Shown here piece by piece: positions 44,271 through 52,287 of a stretch of 64,000 nt of DNA (position 1 is the stretch's first letter; each line of letters opens with the position of its first letter). The stretch comes from an uncultured Lachnospiraceae bacterium (lineage in GTDB: Bacteria; Bacillota; Clostridia; Lachnospirales; Lachnospiraceae): NCBI GenBank assembly GCA_910577105.1, contig CAJTMB010000016.1:1-64000 (forward strand). Direction: 5' to 3'. The notes beneath the pieces are model-generated. The model did no database searches, was not told the origin of the DNA, and saw only the letters and a list, made by a program, of their open reading frames with translations. The translations under genes were made by a program, and so were the position numbers.

Positions 44271-45440
44271 CTATTTTTCTTCTTCTGATGCATCGTACAC
44301 AATATTTCCATCAATAATGGTGTAAAGAGTTCTGGTGGAAACCTCCATGGGATTGCCGTCAAATACAGCAATATCGGCATCCTTTCCCACTTCAAGGCTT
44401 CCTACCCGGTCCGCCACTCCACAGATTTTTGCCGGATTTATCGTGATTGCCTTCAACCCTTCCTCCCAGGGAAGTCCTGACTTTACTGCCAGTCCCGCAC
44501 AAAGGGGGAGCGTCTGTATCTGGGAAACAGGGTGGTCCGTGGTAACGGCCGTCAGCACTCCCGCCTGATTAAGCACACCGATTGTCTTAAATGCCATATT
44601 CTGTACTTCTATCTTGCTGCGGCTCGACAAATCCGGTCCTACTATGGCAGGGAATCCTTCCGCTGACAGGCGCTTTGCTATCAAATGCCCTTCACTGCAA
44701 TGGTCCAGTGTCATGGATAAACCATATTCCCTGGCAATACGGATTGCGGTAAAAATATCATCCGCGCGGTGCACATGGGCTTTCAGGGGAATCTCATGGT
44801 TAAGCACCGGTAACCAGGGCTCCATGCGAAAATCCTCTTCAAACCCATCCAAACCCTTTTCCTTTTTTTCTTTGTATTGTTTTGCCTTAAAAATCTCTTC
44901 CCGTAAGAGAGCAGCAATTGCCATTCTCGTAACAGGACTTTTTCCCTGACCCGAAAAATTCACCTTGGGATTTTCTCCAAAAGCGATTTTCATGGCAGCA
45001 GGGGCTTTTACTATAAGGTCATCTATGCATCTTCCTTTTGTCTTTACAAAAGCAAACTGTCCTCCAACCACATTGGAACTGCCCGGTCCTATCATAGCTG
45101 AAGTAATGCCTGCCCGGACTGCATCATCAAAAGCAGCATCCATGGGATTGATGGCATCTATGGCACGAAGGTAAGGTGTTACGGGGTCAACATTTTCGTT
45201 GCAGTCATCACCCTCCATTCCCTTTTTTTCCTCTGTGATACCCATATGGCAGTGCGCTTCTATCAGCCCCGGCATTATCCATGCCCCCTGTACATCCAGC
45301 ACCCTCTTTTGTGTGCCTGTGGGCATATCCCCGACTGCACCTTCATGAATATCCTTTATTTTTCCGTTTTCTATCTGTATTGTTCCGTTCTCATATACCT
45401 GACCCGTCATGGTCAGTATATGACCGCCAGTTATAACCAT
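44271..45440 (-). CDS. Amidohydrolase-family metal-dependent hydrolase
   Basis: A 389-residue amidohydrolase. N-terminal beta-sandwich (MVITGGHILTMTGQVYENGT), the metal-binding LIEAHCHMGI (HxH at about residues 63-65), then His ligands in NHEIPLKAHVHRADD and TLDHCSEGH, and the Asp in AVTTDHPVSQ. C-terminal GSLEVGKDADIAVFDGNP is typical. Closest in layout to imidazolonepropionase-like or prolidase-like members. The substrate is unknown and there are no histidine-degradation neighbours. Confidence 0.88.
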   Translation of the reverse strand: MVITGGHILTMTGQVYENGTIQIENGKIKDIHEGAVGDMPTGTQKRVLDVQGAWIMPGLIEAHCHMGITEEKKGMEGDDCNENVDPVTPYLRAIDAINPMDAAFDDAVRAGITSAMIGPGSSNVVGGQFAFVKTKGRCIDDLIVKAPAAMKIAFGENPKVNFSGQGKSPVTRMAIAALLREEIFKAKQYKEKKEKGLDGFEEDFRMEPWLPVLNHEIPLKAHVHRADDIFTAIRIAREYGLSMTLDHCSEGHLIAKRLSAEGFPAIVGPDLSSRSKIEVQNMAFKTIGVLNQAGVLTAVTTDHPVSQIQTLPLCAGLAVKSGLPWEEGLKAITINPAKICGVADRVGSLEVGKDADIAVFDGNPMEVSTRTLYTIIDGNIVYDASEEEK

Positions 45441-45474
45441 TCCATAACCCCGCTTATTTCATATATATCACAGC

Positions 45475-46404
45475 CTATTGCAGCTTGCCCATGGGGTCTG
45501 CCGGCTCTCCGTTTAACGTAAGTGAAAAATATACATTGGTCCCTTCCACACTGTAATATTTTGTAGGAGCCGCTACGTAACCGATGATGCTGCCTTTTTC
45601 TATATAAGAACCGTTTGTAACGGCAATATCTTTCAACTGTCCGTAGGTAATCTCATAGCCGTTGCCGATATTCACGGTTACGGCATTTCCGATTTCTTCA
45701 TCATAAAATACGTTTGTCACCTGGCCCGAAGCCGCTGCGGAGATGGATGCACCCTCCGTTGCCGATATAATCATTGCCGGATTGCGCTTAAAATGCTCCA
45801 GCGTTGAAAAATATACTGTTTTGTCCATACTGTAAGGTATCAGCACATTTCCTGTTACAGGCCAAATCAAAGTGTCCCCCGACTGAAAGTCAGGTTCAGG
45901 CTGAATCAGCACATTACTCTGGGCGTCTGCATCCATGGCTGCCTGGTCCATTGCATCATTGTCTGTTTTTTCGACAGTCTCATCCACCTGTTCCGGAACC
46001 TTGTCCGTTTCCATGAGAGGTGCATCCTGATTGAGTTCTTCATTATTTTCCTGATTTTGATTATCTTCCTGCCCTGCATTGTTTGTCTGGTCTGAGAATC
46101 CCGGATTTTCCACGGTAGGAGAATCTACCTGCTCCATCGGCGTGTAATCCAAATCATCTTCAAAAAAATTCTGTTCTACCTGATTTGTAATCTCATCCAC
46201 TTTATCCTGCACTGTATTATCCTGTGAATCCTCCAACAGGCTGAAGTCAATGTTGTAACCGTCATTTTTTGCCTTGTCACTGTTACTCTTTACATACACG
46301 CCTGTCAGGGTTAATGCAGCAAGTACAAAGACTGCTGAGGCAATCACGACAATCTGTTCCTTTTTGTTATTGTTTCTGTTACTGTTTCTGCTTTGTCTTT
46401 TCAT
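45475..46404 (-). CDS. Degenerate LytM/M23 protein, SpoIIQ-like
   Basis: A 309-residue protein with one N-terminal membrane helix (about 20-38), a long acidic Asn/Gln/Glu-rich linker (about 55-175) and a C-terminal M23 fold (LIWPVTGNVLIPYSMD, then ASGQVTNVFYDEEIGNAVTV and NGYEITYGQLKDI). The zinc ligands are missing: no HxxxD, and the usual HxH is replaced by NVYFSL. Architecture matches forespore SpoIIQ, whose LytM domain is degenerate in some species. With SpoIIID and SpoVT nearby, a sporulation role is plausible but not proven. Confidence 0.72.
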   Translation of the reverse strand: MKRQSRNSNRNNNKKEQIVVIASAVFVLAALTLTGVYVKSNSDKAKNDGYNIDFSLLEDSQDNTVQDKVDEITNQVEQNFFEDDLDYTPMEQVDSPTVENPGFSDQTNNAGQEDNQNQENNEELNQDAPLMETDKVPEQVDETVEKTDNDAMDQAAMDADAQSNVLIQPEPDFQSGDTLIWPVTGNVLIPYSMDKTVYFSTLEHFKRNPAMIISATEGASISAAASGQVTNVFYDEEIGNAVTVNIGNGYEITYGQLKDIAVTNGSYIEKGSIIGYVAAPTKYYSVEGTNVYFSLTLNGEPADPMGKLQ

Positions 46405-46524
46405 ATCTATCCGTTTCCTTTCTTTCCTTTCCCTGTTACCTATATAAATCTGTGATTACACAAATCATTTTTTTCCTGTACGGATAGTTTTGCCTTAAAA
46501 TTTTGTTTTATTCTTAATGAAGAA

Positions 46525-46567
46525 AAAAACCATACATCACAGATTGCTCTGTTTATGTATGGTTTTT
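46525..46567. terminator. Bidirectional-type terminator after the EF-hand gene
   Basis: Perfect 13-bp inverted repeat AAAAACCATACAT (46525-46537)/ATGTATGGTTTTT (46555-46567), with an inner ACAG/CTGT. It lies just after the EF-hand gene stop at 46605. Confidence 0.85.
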
Positions 46568-46604
46568 GAAAACTTTGACGATTTCATATGAATTTTGTAT
46601 GCCG

Positions 46605-47756
46605 CTATTTTGCAACATCCAGATGCTGCATGGTACCCACATTGCCGTTTTCATACAGAAAAATGCCTGTACTGCGGATATAACCGTTTGTTTTGTTATC
46701 CGCTCCGTTCAATGCAAAATCCGTGCTGGCATTTTGCAGGCAGATTGCGCCTACGCCTTTTTCTGCCAATGTATAAAGGGAACTGGTATCGTCAGGATTT
46801 TGACACCAGATTTTTAATTTTGACCAGATGGCGTCATTTTCATCTATCCATCCGTTCCCGTCTTCATCATAAGCGGCAAGGTCGGCAAACCCGTTTCCAC
46901 TTTGAGGACCGAACAGTTCGTTGCCATCATTAATGATGCCATCCCCGTTTTTGTCCAATGCCAAATAACCACTGCCGGCGCCAAGCCTGGAAATCTCGTC
47001 TTTTTCACCGTCCCCGTCAATGTCAAAAAAGAACTTCTGGTCGGTCAGTTCCGCTACATTTCCATCAAAATTGATGACAAGCGGGTCACAGGTATTGACC
47101 GTCGGCAGAACCTGCAGTTCTTCTTCAAAATATTGGGCAAACCTACGGCTCATGCCGATATCCACATTGATGGAAATTTCCCTGCCGTCCGCTGTTTTCA
47201 CAATGCCGGTTGTAGAAAAAGAAGTTGTTTCATTTTCTTCAAAATATTGACCGGTACTTAATGTCAAGGCATTGTTAGCTGAACTGTTACTCAGAGACAA
47301 ATCTCCAACCAGACTTTCAAACAATCCCCTCATCCGGCTGCTGCCTCCGAAAAGCATACCGAATACGATACGGAGTGTGTTCTGCCTGAACTCACTTAAA
47401 GTGTTCTGGCTGGACGAGCGAACCGTAAAACGGCTGCCCCGCATGGATTCAATCCTGTCCCTAAGGTCCATTAAATCATCTTTTGTGGCTACGTTTTCTT
47501 CTCCGTTGCCATTTTCCTTTTTATTGCTCCCTGCAGACAGTTCTTCCCCCGTCCCGGGATTAAACAGGTTGCCAAACATTCCTTTGGCACCATTTGCCGA
47601 TTCTCCTCTGTAGTCCTTTACCTGGAGCCGGCTAACTCTTGCTGTGGAAGATGAATATCTTCTGGCGGATTCCATTCCTATCACACTGGAATCAATTCTC
47701 AAATAATGCCCCTTTCCGTAAGTCCCTTGCCTTTGTTTCACCTCCATGCTACGCAA
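46605..47756 (-). CDS. EF-hand repeat protein of unknown function
   Basis: A 383-residue protein not assigned to a named family. Three calcium-loop motifs resembling EF hands or dockerins are clear: DIDGDGEKDE, DKNGDGIINDG and DEDGNGWIDEND (about 245-310). No signal peptide, and the N-terminal 130 residues are Ser/Arg/Gly-rich with a predicted helix (KDDLMDLRDRIESMRGS). The start is uncertain: GGAGG overlaps the second Met codon (MEVKQ), so the true start may differ. Probably calcium-binding; partner unknown. Confidence 0.7.
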   Translation of the reverse strand: MRSMEVKQRQGTYGKGHYLRIDSSVIGMESARRYSSSTARVSRLQVKDYRGESANGAKGMFGNLFNPGTGEELSAGSNKKENGNGEENVATKDDLMDLRDRIESMRGSRFTVRSSSQNTLSEFRQNTLRIVFGMLFGGSSRMRGLFESLVGDLSLSNSSANNALTLSTGQYFEENETTSFSTTGIVKTADGREISINVDIGMSRRFAQYFEEELQVLPTVNTCDPLVINFDGNVAELTDQKFFFDIDGDGEKDEISRLGAGSGYLALDKNGDGIINDGNELFGPQSGNGFADLAAYDEDGNGWIDENDAIWSKLKIWCQNPDDTSSLYTLAEKGVGAICLQNASTDFALNGADNKTNGYIRSTGIFLYENGNVGTMQHLDVAK

Positions 47757-47928
47757 AAAACAAAAATGATATACGAAGAGCTTTCCTTTTCCCTTTGCAT
47801 ACCATCCGTGGCGACTTCATAAAATTGTTTATATAGGCGCTTTGGCCATAAGCACCTGTACTATATTTATCGGCCTGTTGCTGGATAAATTTAGGGAAGT
47901 GAGAAACTTTTATTTGGGGGATACTGAT

Positions 47929-48750
47929 ATGGGCATGTTTCTTTTGAAAATTTTACAGGGAATTTTAATCGGTCTGGGCGCCGTCCTTCCCGGCATTTCC
48001 GGAGGTGTTCTCTGTGTGGTATTCGGCATTTACAAACCCGTCATGGAATTGCTTTCTGCCCCATTTCATCATTTCAAAACCCATGTTCCTAAACTTCTTC
48101 CCGTCATTTTCGGCGCAGGCATGGGATTTTTGGGAATAGCGGGACTGCTGGCATATTTTCTGGAAAAATACCCTGCGCCTTCCGTCTGCCTGTTTGTCGG
48201 CCTGATTGCAGGAATGCTGCCATCGCTTTGGAAAGAAGCAGGATTACAGGGACGAAAAAGAGGTGCATTGCCCGCCCTTATTATTGGCTTTGGAGCCGTA
48301 ACCGCGCTTTTAGGCGGATTACAGGCTGCATCCTTAAGCATTACGCCCGGTTTCGGATGGTATCTGTTTTGCGGCTTTTGTCTTGCATTAAGCCTGATTG
48401 CTCCGGGCATGAGTTTTTCCACCCTGCTGATGCCCCTTGGACTCTATACGCCTTTTGTGGACGGCATCAGCCGCCTTGATTTTTACGTGTTACTCCCCGG
48501 AGGCATCGGCGCCATCCTTACCGTCATTTTGTTCTCCAAAGCCATGAATGTCCTGTTTGAACGCCACTATCCTGCGGCTTTTCACGCCATAACGGGCATC
48601 GTAACAGCGGCAACCCTGATGGTAATCCCATACAAAAGTTTTGCGGCCTCCACCCGTGGCTGCATGATAAACATCTTCTTCCTTGCCGCCGGGGTGGCTG
48701 CCGCACAAATATTAGATTCCTTAAATGCCAGGGTGCCAAAAGACAGCTAA
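47929..48750 (+). CDS. DUF368 family membrane protein (undecaprenyl-phosphate transporter type)
   Basis: About 273 residues from the ATG at 47929 (MGMFLLKILQGILIGLGAVLP), behind GGGGG; the frame upstream lacks a site. Around eight transmembrane segments. The signature LPGISGGVLCVVFGIY and its repeat IAPGMSFSTLLMPLGLY are the DUF368 hallmark. DUF368 proteins have been identified as undecaprenyl-phosphate translocases that recycle the cell-wall lipid carrier. It fits the other envelope genes here. Convergent with the aconitase gene, 3 bp apart. Confidence 0.9.
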   Translation: MGMFLLKILQGILIGLGAVLPGISGGVLCVVFGIYKPVMELLSAPFHHFKTHVPKLLPVIFGAGMGFLGIAGLLAYFLEKYPAPSVCLFVGLIAGMLPSLWKEAGLQGRKRGALPALIIGFGAVTALLGGLQAASLSITPGFGWYLFCGFCLALSLIAPGMSFSTLLMPLGLYTPFVDGISRLDFYVLLPGGIGAILTVILFSKAMNVLFERHYPAAFHAITGIVTAATLMVIPYKSFAASTRGCMINIFFLAAGVAAAQILDSLNARVPKDS

Positions 48751-48753
48751 AGT

Positions 48754-51042
48754 TTACACCCTGTTATAATTAATCAGACAGCCCTTCAGGATAATCTGTC
48801 TTTCCTCATCTGTCAGTTCACCCAACTGCATGGTAAACTCCTGCAAACCGTTCTCTGAAACGGTATATGCCTTTATGTTTTCTGCCTTCTCCTCCACCGC
48901 TTTCCTGATTCCGGGAACAAACAGATAGTCCAGGTTTTTAAAAGGCAGTTCTCCTTCCGCAATGAGGAAAGGAAGCATGCCCCAGTTAATCAGGTTGGAG
49001 CGGTAACGCTTGGTGGCATATTCATTGGCAATGTTTGCCCAGCCGCCTAATACTTTCTGACAGGAAGCCGCCTGCTCACGGGCAGAACCGTCACCCGGTT
49101 TTACTGCAAAAATGGTGGAACCGAAACCGGTATTTTCACGGCTTGTTTCCGGATGCTTTGTCTTTATCGCCTCCATAACATCCTTTAACTGCGGACAGGC
49201 CTCACAGGGATGCCCGCCTGCCATTCTTTCTTTTTCCGCCTTCTGGATTTGTTTTGCACGGCCCACATACTGCGGGTCTTTGCGGCTTAAGGTAAATTCT
49301 GCCAGTCCCAGAGGATTGGAACGGTAAGAGGAGGTTTCACCGGACGGAATCAACTCATCCGTTGTGGTTACCGGGTCGTGAATTTCGGAAACCACCTGCA
49401 AAACCAGATTATCAGGCAATGCGCCCATTGCCGGCCAGTCCTTGATATTGGGACCAAACTGGATTTCCACATCGGGGTCTGCCACGCCATGGGAATCAAA
49501 TACCCTGTTTGCATAAATGTTGCTGTCAAAGTGATATTGATATTTAACAAATGTACCGTCAAATTCCGTAGCGGGCGTCAGCACACCTTTGTTTGCCGCC
49601 GTCGCTGCAATGGAACGTGCATCCATAAGCGCCACGGAAGAAATCTGCCCGTTTTGCAGCTTGGAGCCCTCCCTGTTGGGGAAGTTCCTTGTGGAGTGCC
49701 GGATGCTGAATGCATTGTTGGCCGGTGTATCCCCTGCGCCGAAGCAGGGACCGCAGAATGCCGTCTTCATCACCGCGCCTGTTTCCAGAATATCGGCTGC
49801 ACAGCCGTTCTTTATCAGTTCCATATAAACAGGCATGGAAGCAGGATAGACGCTCAGGGTAAATCCGTCCGCCCCTATGAACCTTCCCTTCAGGATATCG
49901 GCGGCAGCACAGATATTTTCAAAGCCTCCGCCCGCACAGCCTGCAATAATACCCTGGTCCACACAGAACTTTCCGTTTTTCACCTTATCGCGGAGAGAAA
50001 ACTCCACCGCGCCGTCTAAGCTTACCTGTGCGCGTTTTTCTGTTTCCGCCAGAATATCCATCAGGTTCTCATTGACCTCTTCGATGGTATAGGTATTGCT
50101 CGGGTGGAAAGGCATGGCAATCATGGGACGGATTTTACCCAAATCCACCACTATCATGCCGTCATAATAAGCCACTTCTCCCGGAGCCAGTTCCTTGTAA
50201 TCTTCTTTTCTTCCATGGATTTCATAGAAGGACTTCACTTCCTCGTCTGTCTGCCAGATAGAAGACAGACATGTGGTTTCCGTCGTCATGACGTCTATGC
50301 CGATTCTGAAATCCGCACTTAAGGATGCCACGCCGGGTCCCACAAATTCCATCACTTTATTCTTTACATAACCGTTTTTAAATACCGCGCCGATAATAGC
50401 CAGTGCCACATCCTGCGGACCGACTCCTTTCACAGGACAACCGGTCAGGTACACACCCACAATTCCCGGCATGTTGATATCATAAGTCTGGTTTAACAAC
50501 TGTTTAACCAGTTCAGGACCACCTTCCCCCATAGCCATGGTACCCAGTGCGCCATATCTGGTGTGGGAATCGGAACCCAAAATCATACCGCCCCCGCATG
50601 CCAGCATTTCCCTTGCAAACTGATGAATAACCGCCTGATGAGGAGGTACATACACACCACCGTATTTTTTAGCGCAGGTAAGTCCGAACATGTGGTCATC
50701 CTCGTTGATGGTGCCGCCCACCGCACAGAGGGAATTGTGACAGTTGGTAAGCACATAAGGCACCGGAAATCTGGTGAGCCCCGAAGCGCGCGCCGTCTGG
50801 ATAATCCCCACAAAGGTAATATCATGGCTTGTCAGCTTGTCAAACTTAATTTTTAATTTATCCATATTGCCGGAGGTATTATGGCTTTGCAGGATGCCTG
50901 CGGCAATCGTCTGTTTTGCCGCTTCCTCCTTTGTCACTGTCCTGCCGGTTTTACTCTGAATGGACTGTAGCGCTTCCCCGTTATCTTCGACAATTTCCGT
51001 GCCGTTCACCAGATAAGCGCCGCCCTGCAACAATTCAATCAT
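48754..51042 (-). CDS. Aconitate hydratase / hydratase family protein
   Basis: A 762-residue aconitase-superfamily enzyme. Fe-S cluster cysteines lie in VDQGIIAGCAGGGFENI and FCGPCFGAGDTPANNA. Substrate residues are in GSDSHTRYGALGTM and SHNTSGNM, and the swivel domain is C-terminal (about 600-762). It would isomerise citrate to isocitrate, supplying 2-oxoglutarate for glutamate synthesis. A related hydratase substrate cannot be excluded, because the closest characterised class is unclear. GGGAGG precedes the ATG. Monocistronic. Confidence 0.88.
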   Translation of the reverse strand: MIELLQGGAYLVNGTEIVEDNGEALQSIQSKTGRTVTKEEAAKQTIAAGILQSHNTSGNMDKLKIKFDKLTSHDITFVGIIQTARASGLTRFPVPYVLTNCHNSLCAVGGTINEDDHMFGLTCAKKYGGVYVPPHQAVIHQFAREMLACGGGMILGSDSHTRYGALGTMAMGEGGPELVKQLLNQTYDINMPGIVGVYLTGCPVKGVGPQDVALAIIGAVFKNGYVKNKVMEFVGPGVASLSADFRIGIDVMTTETTCLSSIWQTDEEVKSFYEIHGRKEDYKELAPGEVAYYDGMIVVDLGKIRPMIAMPFHPSNTYTIEEVNENLMDILAETEKRAQVSLDGAVEFSLRDKVKNGKFCVDQGIIAGCAGGGFENICAAADILKGRFIGADGFTLSVYPASMPVYMELIKNGCAADILETGAVMKTAFCGPCFGAGDTPANNAFSIRHSTRNFPNREGSKLQNGQISSVALMDARSIAATAANKGVLTPATEFDGTFVKYQYHFDSNIYANRVFDSHGVADPDVEIQFGPNIKDWPAMGALPDNLVLQVVSEIHDPVTTTDELIPSGETSSYRSNPLGLAEFTLSRKDPQYVGRAKQIQKAEKERMAGGHPCEACPQLKDVMEAIKTKHPETSRENTGFGSTIFAVKPGDGSAREQAASCQKVLGGWANIANEYATKRYRSNLINWGMLPFLIAEGELPFKNLDYLFVPGIRKAVEEKAENIKAYTVSENGLQEFTMQLGELTDEERQIILKGCLINYNRV

Positions 51043-51160
51043 TTGATTCCTCCCGTTTTCCTTTGCTGATTCTCAAAAACACATCGTTTTTATTATAAAG
51101 GAAAGCAGCATCTTACGCAACTGCATTCGTGTTAATCTGTTCAATAATCCGGGTATATTT

Positions 51161-52120
51161 TCAATAATCCCCCCTCACATGCAGCCTCACCGCACTTCCA
51201 AAAGCGCCGGCATCCCCCACAATCTGCAGCACTTTTTTCTCCCCTTCGATATAGCTTTTATTGTAAAAATGCACATGTCCGGCTATTACGGCCTGTACCG
51301 GGCTGTCCTTAGCCGTGGTCAGTTCCATAAATTTTGCGGAGACTTCATTGGGGTAAATACCTCCCTGTGCGCCTCCTCCAATGACAACCGGGCTGTTCCA
51401 CACGGTTTTTGCCTTCTCCTGCAAATCCTGCGTATAAAAAGGCACATGTACCATCACAATGACCGGCCTGTCCTCTTCCAATATTTCCTCATATTCTTCC
51501 AATGCTTCCCCGTCTATCTGATTACTGCCATTATCTACCGCCACAACCAGAAATTCCCCAAAATCCTGCACTTGAAAAGCACAGTTTCCTTTCATATAAG
51601 GTTCAAACAAAGGACGGTACGCTGTTTTTGCATATTCCGTCATATATTCCCACGGATATGTCCAATCGTGGTTTCCCATGGTATACAAATAGGGCATATG
51701 AAATTTTTCCAGCTGCTCTTTCAAATAGGCAAGGTTTGCTTCAGAAGGATAATCAATAATGTCCCCGCCAAGAAGTACGCCGTCCACTTCTTCCTCATTG
51801 GCATATGACACCCACTCCTCAAACTGTTCCGCCGAGGAAACACTCTCCTTATTCTGAAACATAGTAAGTCTGGGAGCTGCATTCTGCACTATCTGTCCGG
51901 AATCCCCCTCATCCATGACAATCATATGGTTATCCGTAAGAAACAACAAATCATATTCCCCGGTAAGTCCTTCTATCACAATTTCTTCTTCCGTAATCTG
52001 CTTTTCCCATGCTGCTTCTTTGCCGCATCCGCTAATGCACGCCGGAAAAAGCAGTACACACGCTGCCTTCAGGCATACTGCGGCAATTCTTTGTTTCCTG
52101 CCTGTCAATTTATCATTCAT
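51161..52120 (-). CDS. Calcineurin-like metallophosphoesterase lipoprotein
   Basis: A 319-residue lipoprotein with lipobox FPACISGC near residue 32. Metallophosphoesterase motifs: DLLFLTDNHM, GVLLGGDIIDYP, YTMGNHDWTYP (GNHD at about 147), MVHVPFYT and AVIAGHVHFYN. Probably hydrolyses phosphoesters outside the membrane. The first motif is TDNH instead of the usual SDxH, still with Asp and His. Confidence 0.9.
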   Translation of the reverse strand: MNDKLTGRKQRIAAVCLKAACVLLFPACISGCGKEAAWEKQITEEEIVIEGLTGEYDLLFLTDNHMIVMDEGDSGQIVQNAAPRLTMFQNKESVSSAEQFEEWVSYANEEEVDGVLLGGDIIDYPSEANLAYLKEQLEKFHMPYLYTMGNHDWTYPWEYMTEYAKTAYRPLFEPYMKGNCAFQVQDFGEFLVVAVDNGSNQIDGEALEEYEEILEEDRPVIVMVHVPFYTQDLQEKAKTVWNSPVVIGGGAQGGIYPNEVSAKFMELTTAKDSPVQAVIAGHVHFYNKSYIEGEKKVLQIVGDAGAFGSAVRLHVRGDY

Positions 52121-52251
52121 TTATTCTGCCTTTCTTGTTCAGCCTATCACTTATTCAGGCTTTTACAAATGTTAGCATAGCACATTTTGGAAAATGAATA
52201 CTTTAAGATTTACTTAAATTTAGAAAACAGAAAACTATCAGAAAATAAAAC

Positions 52252-52276
52252 GGGCCGGCGCACCATGCGCCGGCCC
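52252..52276 (-). terminator. glgP terminator
   Basis: Perfect 11-bp GC stem GGGCCGGCGCA (52252-52262)/TGCGCCGGCCC (52266-52276) with a 3-nt loop. GTTTTATTTTC follows on the minus strand. Confidence 0.92.
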
Positions 52277-52287
52277 TAAACCGTCTG

